Shown here one piece after another: positions 1 to 7,700 of a DNA stretch of 64,000 bases. Each line of letters begins with the position of its first letter. Position 1 is the first letter of the stretch. The stretch is from positions 49,356-113,355 of the forward strand of contig NZ_LYPA01000045.1 of the NCBI RefSeq assembly GCF_001675045.1. Direction: 5' to 3'. The stretch is from Paenibacillus oryzae (GTDB taxonomy: Bacteria > Bacillota > Bacilli > Paenibacillales > Paenibacillaceae). The notes below the pieces were generated by a model that searched no databases, had not been told where the DNA came from, and saw only the letters and a program-made list of their open reading frames with translations. The position numbers and the translations under genes are program-made.

Positions 1-368
1 ATGAAAGCTGAAAAGAGTCGGTTCGCCGGATGATAATTATTGATAAGCCCCTCCGCATGTCGCGCTACCGATAAATAGTCGGCTTGGCGTAGTCGGTAGA
101 ACTCCCCTTCGCGGGTCAGCTTCGCATCCGGATCCAGCATGACGACTCGATCGCCGGGCTGAAGACGCCAATCCGTGGCTAAGCCGCCCTCGTCCACGGC
201 TTCAATCCGCCAACCGCTTCCCGGTAACGGCTTTAGGACAAGGCCGATATACGGGGATTTGAGGGCTTGAATATGAATATACGCGGCTAACAGTATGAAG
301 AAAACGAGAGACATATAGAGACGCCGCCCATATTTATGCAGGGTAGCCAGATGGGACACTGTAGTCAT
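1..368 (-). CDS. N-terminus of a membrane signalling protein, possibly a ComP-like sensor kinase (partial)
   Basis: An open frame starts at the ATG at 366-368 and runs off the left edge, giving about 122 residues with no stop. Residues 18-35 form a hydrophobic membrane segment. It is followed by an extracytoplasmic stretch with GGLA and QPGDRVV motifs, like the ligand loop and beta-strand of a PDZ domain. Membrane histidine kinases of the ComP/NarX type in bacilli often begin this way, but the kinase domain lies outside the window, so the function is inferred. The following gene on this strand (470-2506) is separated by about 100 bases, so it could be an independent unit. Confidence 0.5.
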   Translation of the reverse strand, partial: MTTVSHLATLHKYGRRLYMSLVFFILLAAYIHIQALKSPYIGLVLKPLPGSGWRIEAVDEGGLATDWRLQPGDRVVMLDPDAKLTREGEFYRLRQADYLSVARHAEGLINNYHPANRLFSAF

Positions 369-420
369 CGCGATCGATCCTCCGGTCCAAGTATAGCATT
401 ATTCTACCAAATACGGATAA

Positions 421-445
421 CAGCCATGCCAGAGTGGCATGGCCG
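421..445 (-). terminator. Hairpin after the serine hydrolase gene
   Basis: A perfect 8-bp stem (GCCATGCC / GGCATGGC, 423-443) lies about 25 bases past the stop of the SLH serine hydrolase. The T-tract on the minus strand is poor, so this is a weak terminator candidate. Confidence 0.4.
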
Positions 446-469
446 GGCATTATGCGATTGAGAGGCTCC

Positions 470-2506
470 TTACGGGTAACGATGTATCATAGCGGCCGCT
501 TCTTGTCGCAGCATCGGCTGCTTTGAACGATAATCGAACGCCCCGTCCGCATCGGGGGTGACCTCCGGGCCATAGTAGCCGCTCGCCACAATATGTTGAA
601 CTCCGTCAAGCGCCCAAGCGTCGGTTTGCCCTTTTAATTGGACTTCAGCAGACGGCATGATGCCCAGTCCAAGCTGTAACAACCGGGAAAGAATAACGGC
701 TGCCTCCTCCCGAGTAATTGAGCGATTCGGCTCGAAGGTTCCATTTGGCATGCCGGTGACGACGAAGCCCTCGAGAGCGGTTTGAATCTCCGCCGCATAC
801 GGGCTGTTCATGGTATCCTTGAACATAATCGGCTCCTCGGACAACTTGATGCCGAAGGTCGGAATGAGCCACCCAATGAACTGGGCTCTCGTAATCGACT
901 GCTCCGGATTGAAGTTCAGCGGATCTTCCCGCTCCAGCAATCCCTGCTGCCGCAAATATCGGATATCCTTTGCATAAGGCGAATCTAGCGGCACATCGGC
1001 ATACAGCTTCACGTCCGGCAGCCGCTCCGACCAACTGTCAGCTTTGTTGTACTCGAAATAGGCGATGCGACCCTTATCGTCTTTCTTGAACGCGGCTAGT
1101 CGGCCTGTGTCGTCTATGAATAATAGATCCTTGAGTTGCTTCAGTTCATGCACGCCGTACGCGTCGGTCACGAGCAATCCCCCATTGGTCGCTTCAACCT
1201 CGTAATGCCATGCCGGCAGGCGTAGATCGCTGTAGGTACCCTCCAAGTATTGGAGCTCGCTCTTAAGCGTGTTCATATAAGAAGGTGGAGACGTAATAGG
1301 TTTGGGGAAGTAATGATCCATGAAGCTTTGAAACAGCAAGCTTCTAATCTTGCGGGCGTCCTTTGCGCTGTTGAGCGCGATAAACAAACCCGTCTTCTGC
1401 TTCGGAAGCAGCCACTGCTGAGACTGGAAGCCGGATCCCGCTCCGCTCTTGTCTATAACGAATTGTCCGTTATTGAAGTTGGGGAAGCTCGACTCGAAAC
1501 CATAGCCGACGCCCGGGATATCTGGATGAATCGACACACTGTACTGCTCCATCGCCTGCATGGTCTTCTCTTGCAGAACCGCCTGGTTATCTAGCTTGCC
1601 TCCGTTTAACTCAGCGAGCATAAACCGCGCCATATCCCCGCTAGTCGACATCAAGCCCCCGTCCGGGGAATTGTACGGATAAGTCGTATACTGCGCGATC
1701 GGCTCGCCGGAAGCGTCATAAGGCGTAGCCAGCTTGGCGGCCAATTCCGACGTATACACGAACCGGCTATTGTCCATACCGAGCGGTTTAAAAATATGCT
1801 TCTGGATATAATCCTCGAATTTCTGTCCGGAAACGCATTCAACGAGATACCCAAGCAAATTGTAGCCGTAATTGTCATAACGGAACGCCTCTCCCGGCTT
1901 GCGGATTACGGTCGGCATGTGGTCCGCCACGAAGGTATCCAGCCTGTAGACCGGACCGTCCGGGTCGCCCTCATCCTCCGGTATGTCGGTAAAGTCAAAG
2001 CCGCTCGTGTGCGTCATCAGATCTCTAGCGGTCAGCGGCGAGCCTGTTCGATTGGCGATCTTCATGCCCTTTAGGTAGCCGTTCACATCGAGATCCAGAT
2101 CCAGCTTCCCCTGCTCGGCCAACTGCATGACCGCCATCGCAGTGAACGTCTTGGAGATCGATGCCAGTCGGAATAACGTATGGCTCTGGTCTATCGGTTC
2201 CTTGGTCTCCACGTTCGCATAGCCATAGCCTTTGTTCAGCAGCACCTTGCCGTCATTCACTATGACAACCGATGCTCCCGCCAGCGCAGCCCTCACTTCC
2301 GGACGCGCGAAGAAGCTATCCATAAAAGCAGCGACCTCTTGAGGGTCGGACGGCCCTAGCGCGGCTGTGGATGCGGAAGCCCCAACCGATTGGGCTGAAG
2401 CGACGTTTGGTTTTACGACATACAGGACTGGGGTGAACAGGCCTAGCGAAAAAATCAATGCGGACGTAAGCAGCGTTCTTGGGACGTTCATGATCTTGAA
2501 AGTCAT
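470..2506 (-). CDS. Serine hydrolase (beta-lactamase/PBP4* family) with C-terminal SLH domains
   Basis: This 678-residue secreted enzyme has a signal peptide at about residues 8-38. The serine beta-lactamase-like domain (about 55-395) shows the SxxK motif SISK at 116-119, the HTSGF block at 166-170 and the second catalytic motif YDN at 210-212. A middle domain of about 100 residues follows. The C-terminal ~160 residues carry S-layer homology repeats (for example a block with MPNGTFEPNRSITREEA), which bind pyruvylated secondary wall polymers and hold the enzyme on the cell surface. The substrate cannot be told from sequence: D-amino-acid peptidase, esterase and beta-lactam-binding proteins all share this fold. 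A GGAG ribosome site lies just upstream of the ATG. It appears monocistronic. Confidence 0.88.
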   Translation of the reverse strand: MTFKIMNVPRTLLTSALIFSLGLFTPVLYVVKPNVASAQSVGASASTAALGPSDPQEVAAFMDSFFARPEVRAALAGASVVIVNDGKVLLNKGYGYANVETKEPIDQSHTLFRLASISKTFTAMAVMQLAEQGKLDLDLDVNGYLKGMKIANRTGSPLTARDLMTHTSGFDFTDIPEDEGDPDGPVYRLDTFVADHMPTVIRKPGEAFRYDNYGYNLLGYLVECVSGQKFEDYIQKHIFKPLGMDNSRFVYTSELAAKLATPYDASGEPIAQYTTYPYNSPDGGLMSTSGDMARFMLAELNGGKLDNQAVLQEKTMQAMEQYSVSIHPDIPGVGYGFESSFPNFNNGQFVIDKSGAGSGFQSQQWLLPKQKTGLFIALNSAKDARKIRSLLFQSFMDHYFPKPITSPPSYMNTLKSELQYLEGTYSDLRLPAWHYEVEATNGGLLVTDAYGVHELKQLKDLLFIDDTGRLAAFKKDDKGRIAYFEYNKADSWSERLPDVKLYADVPLDSPYAKDIRYLRQQGLLEREDPLNFNPEQSITRAQFIGWLIPTFGIKLSEEPIMFKDTMNSPYAAEIQTALEGFVVTGMPNGTFEPNRSITREEAAVILSRLLQLGLGIMPSAEVQLKGQTDAWALDGVQHIVASGYYGPEVTPDADGAFDYRSKQPMLRQEAAAMIHRYP

Positions 2507-2739
2507 TTGCGGTCTCCTTTGTGATCGGCTTGATCTAACTTCCTACTTATAAGTCAAGCATACCAAATGACCGTAATCCGCGAATCCGTATAGAAGGGCC
2601 AAATTGGGACGTATACCCGCCATCTTTTTTGCGGGATCGCGCAATATGCCGATTAAATATCCCCGTATATGAAAGATGTAAAAATTCCCGTTGCATTCTA
2701 TCTGAGAACCGAAAACGCCCAGCAAGATCATATTTCGCC

Positions 2740-3219
2740 CTACTTGTGATAAGGCTCCCCCCGATTTATCTTCACAGCCCGATAAATCTGCTCCACTAGC
2801 ACCAGCCGCATTAGCTGGTGCGGCAAGGTCATGCGCCCAAAGCTGAGCTTCTGTTGGGCGCGCTGCAGGACGGCGGGAGAGAGACCCGTGCTCCCGCCAA
2901 TAACAAAAGCCACGTGGCTCCGCCCATACGTGGCCAGCTTGTCGAGCTGTCCAGCGAGGTCTTCGCTGGACCACAGCTCTCCCCCGATCGCGAGCGCGAC
3001 AACGTGGGCATCCGGCTTCAGCTGCGCCAGAAGCCGCTCCCCCTCGCGCTCGCGAACCTGCGCTTCCTCCGCCGGACTCATCGTCTCCGGCGCTTTTTCA
3101 TCTGGGACCTCTGTGAGTGTCAATTTCACATACGGTCCCAGCCTTTTGGCATATTCGGCTATGCCTTGAACCAAATATTTTTCCTTCAGCTTCCCCACTG
3201 CCGCAATCTGTATATGCAT
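2740..3219 (-). CDS. rlmH: 23S rRNA (pseudouridine1915-N3)-methyltransferase RlmH
   Basis: The 159-residue product matches the SPOUT-class methyltransferase RlmH at full length. RlmH methylates pseudouridine 1915 in helix 69 of 23S rRNA on the assembled 70S ribosome, using S-adenosylmethionine. The start [13 protein letters not shown], the glycine-rich cofactor knot VIGGSTGLS (residues 107-115) and the C-terminal block [17 protein letters not shown] are all visible. Its position near walJ, htrA and the small CxxC gene is the usual bacillar arrangement close to the origin. The CxxC gene upstream has its own terminator, so rlmH probably uses a separate promoter. Confidence 0.96.
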   Translation of the reverse strand: MHIQIAAVGKLKEKYLVQGIAEYAKRLGPYVKLTLTEVPDEKAPETMSPAEEAQVREREGERLLAQLKPDAHVVALAIGGELWSSEDLAGQLDKLATYGRSHVAFVIGGSTGLSPAVLQRAQQKLSFGRMTLPHQLMRLVLVEQIYRAVKINRGEPYHK

Positions 3220-3327
3220 TCGCGCACTCCCTTATTTCATTCTTAGTCCTATTCAAGCCATCCGTTGCGCTTCATTCCACTTTCCACCCAGCATATCAAA
3301 AGCATCACGATACACGCAATGATCTCC

Positions 3328-3367
3328 AAAAAAAGAAAAGCGCCCTGCCACAAAAGGCAAAAGCGCT
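3328..3367 (-). terminator. Rho-independent terminator after the CxxC gene
   Basis: On the minus strand a GC stem (AAGCGC with GCGCTT, inner GCC with GGC) is followed by a T-rich run. It lies 35 bases past the stop of the small CxxC gene and before rlmH. Confidence 0.75.
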
Positions 3368-3401
3368 CCTCTCCTTATATAACTGGCGTTTGCTCCCGTT
3401 C

Positions 3402-3569
3402 TCAAACGACCAGAAACGCAGCAGGCTCTTCGCAAAAATCGCATTTGCGCGGCGGGTCCCAATTGGCGAATTGGGTTTCCTCCAGGTTGACGACATCCGG
3501 CGCATCCTCATATTCGTCAACAAAACGCTCCAAGGCCTGTTCAATGCAAGGTTTGCATACACAATACAT
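3402..3569 (-). CDS. Small CxxC protein (CxxH/CxxC family, BA_5709-like)
   Basis: This 55-residue ORF starts at the ATG at 3567-3569 and stops at 3402-3404. It begins MYCVCKPCIEQALERF, has the acidic block VDEYEDAPDVV, and ends with CDFCEEPAAFLVV. The two Cys pairs (CKPC at 5-8 and CDFC at 43-46) can form one zinc-binding site. Bacillus relatives have CxxH in the first pair; here it is CxxC. The family sits next to rlmH and htrA in many bacilli and its function is unknown. The only upstream in-frame stop is 33 bases before the ATG, and the ribosome site is weak. A terminator follows. The gene is small and easily missed. Confidence 0.82.
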   Translation of the reverse strand: MYCVCKPCIEQALERFVDEYEDAPDVVNLEETQFANWDPPRKCDFCEEPAAFLVV

Positions 3570-3746
3570 ATACTCATTCGCTTTCTGTTCTGGTGTAGTG
3601 TCCTATTTGCTATTGTAACAGATTGCCCCGATTTCGCCCAATATTCATTCCACATATTTTACACCCGCCAGCTTGCCTTAAGCTCTGTAAAGGCGAGGAT
3701 AAATGCTCATGGGAGAGGATTAAAGAGGGTTGAAGACACGCCTAAC

Positions 3747-5111
3747 CTACTCTTCTTCCTCCGGACGATCCGTAAGCTTCACCTTAACCGTCTCCAGCTT
3801 GCCGTCCCGGTAGTAGGAAACGACAACAGGATCTCCGATGTTCTTCTGATTATAGAGGTATTTGCGAAGCTCCTTGGTGCTGCCCACGCTTTGATCATCC
3901 AGCTTGACAATAACATCGTTGAATTGCAGCCCCGCATCCAGAGCCGGACCCACCGCCTCAAGCACGATGATACCCGAAAACACCTCATCCGGCAGCTTCA
4001 GCTTAGGCGTTTCTCCGTCGGTATTGGTTTCAGCCTTGCCGCCGGAATCGTCTTTACCGCCGCCATTTTCCGCATTCTCGCCCTCCAGCATGCCCTGCCA
4101 CTTCTCCTGCTCCCAATATTGGGACAGATCCATCGTGTAGACGCCGAGGTAGGGACGCGAAACATATCCTTTTTGAATCAGCTCATTAACAACGGTCATC
4201 GCATTGTTGATGGGAATGGCATAACCAATACTCTCCACGCCAAAATCGGCGATTTTCATACTATTAATACCCACGACGCGGCCATTCAGGTCGATCAGCG
4301 GTCCGCCGCTGTTGCCTTGATTAATCGCGGCATCCACGCGAATAACCTCCTGCTCCCAGTCGATCACGCCGTTTTGGTTCAAGGATACCGGAATAATCTC
4401 ATGAATGACGCTGACAATGCCCATAGTGATGGACTCGCCCATGCCTAGCGGGTTGCCAATCGCCATAACGAATTCAGCCGCGCGCAGCCCGGAGGAATCT
4501 CCGATTTCGGCCACCGTATCGATGCCTTTGCCGTCGATCTCCAGAACGGCCAGGTCCGTAATTTGATCCACGCCCACAATGCGCGCTTCCCGAATTTCGC
4601 CCGTTGTCAGCACCGCTTTTACCTTTTGCGCATCCGACACGACATGGTAATTGGTTACAATATACGCCTTACCGTCTTTTTTCTCTATAATAACGCCGGA
4701 GCCGACGCCCGCCTCGCGAAGCACGCCTTCTCCCTCTTCGCCGTCCTTCAGCACTCCTCCGCCCAGTCCAAGCGAAAAGGCTTGTTCATTGATAATACTA
4801 ACGACCGCAGGACGCACCTTGGCCGTAGCTTGAACCGTTCTCTCCGACGGGTCCATTCCCTGAAGAATGCTGCCGGAGGTCGTACCGCTGGACGAGCCGC
4901 CTTTTCCAGGACCGCCTAAAACGCCCACGAACAATCCGAACAGCAGCGCAACTGCCAATGCGCTTGTAAAAGAGGACACAAAGGCGATCCGCAAGGTCGA
5001 CCAGTTGCGCTCGCGGCTTTTGAACGGAAAACCATTTTCCTCGCGACGGCTAACCCTCGTTGTGCGCCTTGACACCTTGGTTGAATAGAAATTGTCGTCG
5101 AATATGCTCAT
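3747..5111 (-). CDS. htrA: HtrA/DegP-like membrane-anchored serine protease
   Basis: The 454-residue product has an Arg-rich cytoplasmic N-terminus, one membrane anchor (about 42-66), a trypsin-like domain with catalytic His156 (TNYHVV), Asp186 (TDLAVL) and Ser268 (GNSGGP), and one C-terminal PDZ domain (about 375-445). An acidic Gly/Lys-rich insert at about 343-370 interrupts the region between protease and PDZ. HtrA proteases degrade or refold misfolded secreted proteins under envelope stress. The location next to walJ corresponds to yycK/htrC at the end of the Bacillus wal operon. A clear GGAGG ribosome site precedes the ATG. Here a 73-residue gene on the other strand separates it from walJ, so it is not co-transcribed with the wal genes. 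Confidence 0.94.
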   Translation of the reverse strand: MSIFDDNFYSTKVSRRTTRVSRREENGFPFKSRERNWSTLRIAFVSSFTSALAVALLFGLFVGVLGGPGKGGSSSGTTSGSILQGMDPSERTVQATAKVRPAVVSIINEQAFSLGLGGGVLKDGEEGEGVLREAGVGSGVIIEKKDGKAYIVTNYHVVSDAQKVKAVLTTGEIREARIVGVDQITDLAVLEIDGKGIDTVAEIGDSSGLRAAEFVMAIGNPLGMGESITMGIVSVIHEIIPVSLNQNGVIDWEQEVIRVDAAINQGNSGGPLIDLNGRVVGINSMKIADFGVESIGYAIPINNAMTVVNELIQKGYVSRPYLGVYTMDLSQYWEQEKWQGMLEGENAENGGGKDDSGGKAETNTDGETPKLKLPDEVFSGIIVLEAVGPALDAGLQFNDVIVKLDDQSVGSTKELRKYLYNQKNIGDPVVVSYYRDGKLETVKVKLTDRPEEEE

Positions 5112-5259
5112 CGGACTGCCTCCTCTCCGGACTCACGGGCAATGTTTTTGCAAGCTTTCGCTGCAATCTAGGAATAATTTCGGAAGATTGGACTAAAATA
5201 ATAATAGATTAAGTGACGCTGCTTCACATTTTTTTAAAATCAGCCAAGGAGGCTATCCC

Positions 5260-5481
5260 ATGACTAATCCCGATATGTCCGCCTGGGAGCAGGTGCAAAT
5301 CGTTGCCCGGCTGTCCGATCTCAAGGAGGATCACTACCGCGCGCTGCTGACGCTTAGCGCCATGATGGAGCTTCTGATCGAAAAAGGACTGCTGACCCGC
5401 CAGGAGCTGGATGAGAAAGCCCGCCAGCTGGATTCCGAGCTGGAGACACTTATTTCAACCGAACTTCATCCCATGGCGTAG
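5260..5481 (+). CDS. Conserved-looking small helical protein, unknown function
   Basis: The 73-residue ORF has a strong ribosome site (AAGGAGG, 7 bases before the ATG). It reads as two amphipathic helices: a central one with LLTLSAMMELLIEKGLL, then LTRQELDEKARQLDSEL, with no membrane segment or signal peptide. The helix-turn-helix-like spacing with LTRQEL suggests a small protein-interaction domain. It faces htrA divergently and overlaps the end of walJ by 32 bases, tail to tail. I do not recognise a named family. Confidence 0.72.
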   Translation: MTNPDMSAWEQVQIVARLSDLKEDHYRALLTLSAMMELLIEKGLLTRQELDEKARQLDSELETLISTELHPMA

Positions 5482-6292
5482 GCCGATCATAATACGTCAT
5501 GCGGAGCGGAAATTCCTCTTTTTTATAAAATATTCCGTGGTTCTCCAATATAGAATTAACGGTAAGTAAAGCCAGGTCCATCTGATTGTGATCCAGACTG
5601 AGATGCGCCAGATAGATGCGTTTCGTCCGGTCCGTCATCAGCTCCACCAGCGCTTCTCCGGCCGCTTCATTGGACAAGTGTCCGATATCGCTCAGGATTC
5701 GCCGCTTGATATTCCAGGGATACCGTCCCATGCGCAGCATCTCGGTATCATGATTGGATTCCAGCACCAGCACATCGGAGTCGATGATTTGTCGCTTCAC
5801 CTTTTCGCTGACATAACCCAAATCCGTTGCCAGACTAAGCTTTTCGCCATTTTCCTGAAAGCAATACCCTACCGGCTCCGCAGCATCATGCGAAATTGGA
5901 TAGGACTGCACTGTCATCTCACCAAATTCGAGGCATTCCCCCGTCTCCATAATGACGCGTTTTTCGGGCGCAATTGTACCGATGTGGCGCTCCATCGCTC
6001 CCCACGTCGCCTCATTGGCGAATACGGGCAGCTCATATTTACGGGCAAAAGCACCCAGCCCCTTGATATGATCGGAATGCTCGTGCGTCACCACAAGCCC
6101 GTCCAGCTCATGCCCGGAAACTCCGCGCTCCTTCATCATTTCATCCATTTTTTTGGCGCTAAGTCCAGCATCCACCAATACCATCTTGCTGCTCCCCTTG
6201 ACGATAGTGGCGTTCCCCGTCGAACCGCTTGCCAATACTGTAAATCGAAGTCCCAACTGCTCCAGTCCCTTCTCCCCGAACACTAACCCCAT
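5450..6292 (-). CDS. walJ: MBL-fold metallohydrolase WalJ (YycJ)
   Basis: The product is a beta-lactamase-fold metal-dependent hydrolase of the YycJ type. The Zn-binding HxHxDH motif is THEHSDH (H70, H72, D74, H75 counted from the upstream ATG), and the conserved opening is LRFTVLASGSTGN. WalJ belongs to the WalRK locus and is linked to coordination of cell division and replication; its substrate is thought to be nucleic acid, by analogy with related 5'-exonucleases. The annotated ATG at 6292 adds 12 residues relative to the family. A TTG at 6256 preceded by purine-rich GGGGAGAAGG and GGAG may be the true start. It is separated from walI by a 52-bp repeat array. Confidence 0.93.
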   Translation of the reverse strand: MGLVFGEKGLEQLGLRFTVLASGSTGNATIVKGSSKMVLVDAGLSAKKMDEMMKERGVSGHELDGLVVTHEHSDHIKGLGAFARKYELPVFANEATWGAMERHIGTIAPEKRVIMETGECLEFGEMTVQSYPISHDAAEPVGYCFQENGEKLSLATDLGYVSEKVKRQIIDSDVLVLESNHDTEMLRMGRYPWNIKRRILSDIGHLSNEAAGEALVELMTDRTKRIYLAHLSLDHNQMDLALLTVNSILENHGIFYKKEEFPLRMTYYDRPTPWDEVRLK

Positions 6293-6466
6293 GTCATGCG
6301 TTGTTTTTATGAATGAACCTCGGACTCGCCTAAGAGCCAGTCTCTACTTCACGTGATAAGGATGCGGCAAGAGAAATCCTCACGCAACCAACAAGGAAGG
6401 CTTGTTAGATGTTCCACTCAAAATACCATTCCCGTGCACAGCCATGAATACAGCTTGTATGAACTA

Positions 6467-6638
6467 TCGTACAAAAATAAAGATTCTTTTGGCTGAATGG
6501 GTGATTTTGTACGTTGAATCGCACAAAAATAGAGATTCTTTTAGCCGAGTGAGTGATTTTGTACGTTGAATCGTACAAAAATGAAGAATTTTTTGCCCGA
6601 ATGGGCAATTTTGTACGATTGATCGTACAAAACTATCC
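6467..6638. repeat. 52-bp tandem repeat with inverted GTACAAAA/TTTTGTAC ends
   Basis: Units start at 6467, 6519, 6571 and 6623, exactly 52 bases apart, about 3.3 copies. Each unit begins TCGTACAAAAAT and ends ATTTTGTACGTTGA, so every unit is itself a long inverted repeat around an AT-rich middle. Neighbouring units differ by several substitutions, so the array is not a recent duplication. It fills the gap between walI and walJ. The rest of this 550-base gap (6293-6466 and 6640-6841) holds no gene I can support. Confidence 0.9.
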
Positions 6639-6841
6639 AAATCACATTCAAAAGCTCACTCTTTATACGAAAATTCATACAAAATGCGGGACATCGCGAG
6701 ATCGCAACATCGCCATATCACACCACCATACCATCGCACCACGCGCTATCTCCTCTAATTCTTGTACATGCGCGCCCCAATTTCAAGTACGTCTTTATTG
6801 CAAATCAGTCATAAAATCCCGCTGCGCCTGATTGTTAAACA

Positions 6842-7666
6842 TCAGCGCTTGTCCGATGCCGCGTTGCTCGCCAGCTGCTTGTCCGATGGCGCATGGCTGG
6901 CCAGCTCATCGTCCCCGTCCTCGTCGCCCGCATCATCTGTGGCAACCTCGCCGCTGATCGCATGGATAAAATAAACCTTGCCATCCTCCAGCGTTACGCG
7001 CCAGGTCGGTGCCGACACCTGCTTTTCGGAATCGAAAATTTGACCGTGATAGCCCAATTGAATGTCGGTTATGACCGAACCTTCCTCCAGGTAGGTTTCG
7101 ATCAGGCTGGCTACAACCTTGGCGGCGGGCAGTACCTGCCTGGGCTCCCCAATTCCCACCAGCTCGACCTGATCCTGAAGGAAGCCGGTTATTTTCAAGT
7201 TACTGATAAACAGCTCCAGCTTGATATTAAACATCGGCCTTCCTTCAACCATCCGGTTTAACACAAAAACCCCGTCCCTGCTGCTATGCAGATCATAGGC
7301 ATATTGATCAATTTCGGGAATTTGGCCGCTTAACCTTTTGTTCAGCTCCGATTTGGAAAAGTTAAGCGCGCTGTCCACCGGCGTTTTCAGCGGCAGCGGC
7401 TCGCCCTCTCCATGCTCTGGCCTGCTCGTATGGAGCAAATAAGTCAAATCGCCCAGCTTTGGCGTATCCAGCGGAAGATTAGCGGTAAGCGATATTCGCT
7501 TCTGCTGCATAAGCAGCAGCTTGTCCTGGGGCAGCTCCGCAAATTTGATATTGGCGTCTAATTGCTCCCGAACATCCAGCCAAAGCTGATAGCCTAGCAA
7601 AATATTCAGCAGAAGAAACGATATAATCATCACGCTTTTGGCTCTGCCCCAATCCAAGCACTTCAC
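6842..7666 (-). CDS. walI: WalRK accessory membrane protein WalI (YycI)
   Basis: This 274-residue bitopic protein has a short cytoplasmic start MKCLDWGRAKS, one membrane helix (about 12-30) and an extracytoplasmic domain of YycI type. WalI and WalH contact the WalK kinase through their membrane helices and tune its activity. It follows walH by 34 bases in the walR-walK-walH-walI order. The last ~35 residues are acidic and then a short near-repeat (ASHAPSDKQLASNAASDKR), probably an unstructured tail. I see no clear terminator after it; the 52-bp repeats follow. Confidence 0.9.
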   Translation of the reverse strand: MKCLDWGRAKSVMIISFLLLNILLGYQLWLDVREQLDANIKFAELPQDKLLLMQQKRISLTANLPLDTPKLGDLTYLLHTSRPEHGEGEPLPLKTPVDSALNFSKSELNKRLSGQIPEIDQYAYDLHSSRDGVFVLNRMVEGRPMFNIKLELFISNLKITGFLQDQVELVGIGEPRQVLPAAKVVASLIETYLEEGSVITDIQLGYHGQIFDSEKQVSAPTWRVTLEDGKVYFIHAISGEVATDDAGDEDGDDELASHAPSDKQLASNAASDKR

Positions 7667-7700
7667 CTCCGCCTTATCAGCTCATAATCATCGTTTCATT

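Noticed and set aside
3117..4448. Plus-strand ORF (443 codons) opposite htrA and the CxxC gene
   Set aside because: Antisense shadow; it spans a terminator and two opposing genes.
6405..6608. Minus-strand ORF in the 52-bp array
   Set aside because: The peptide is a translation of the repeats; 52 is not a multiple of three, so the frame changes in each unit, and no ribosome site is present.
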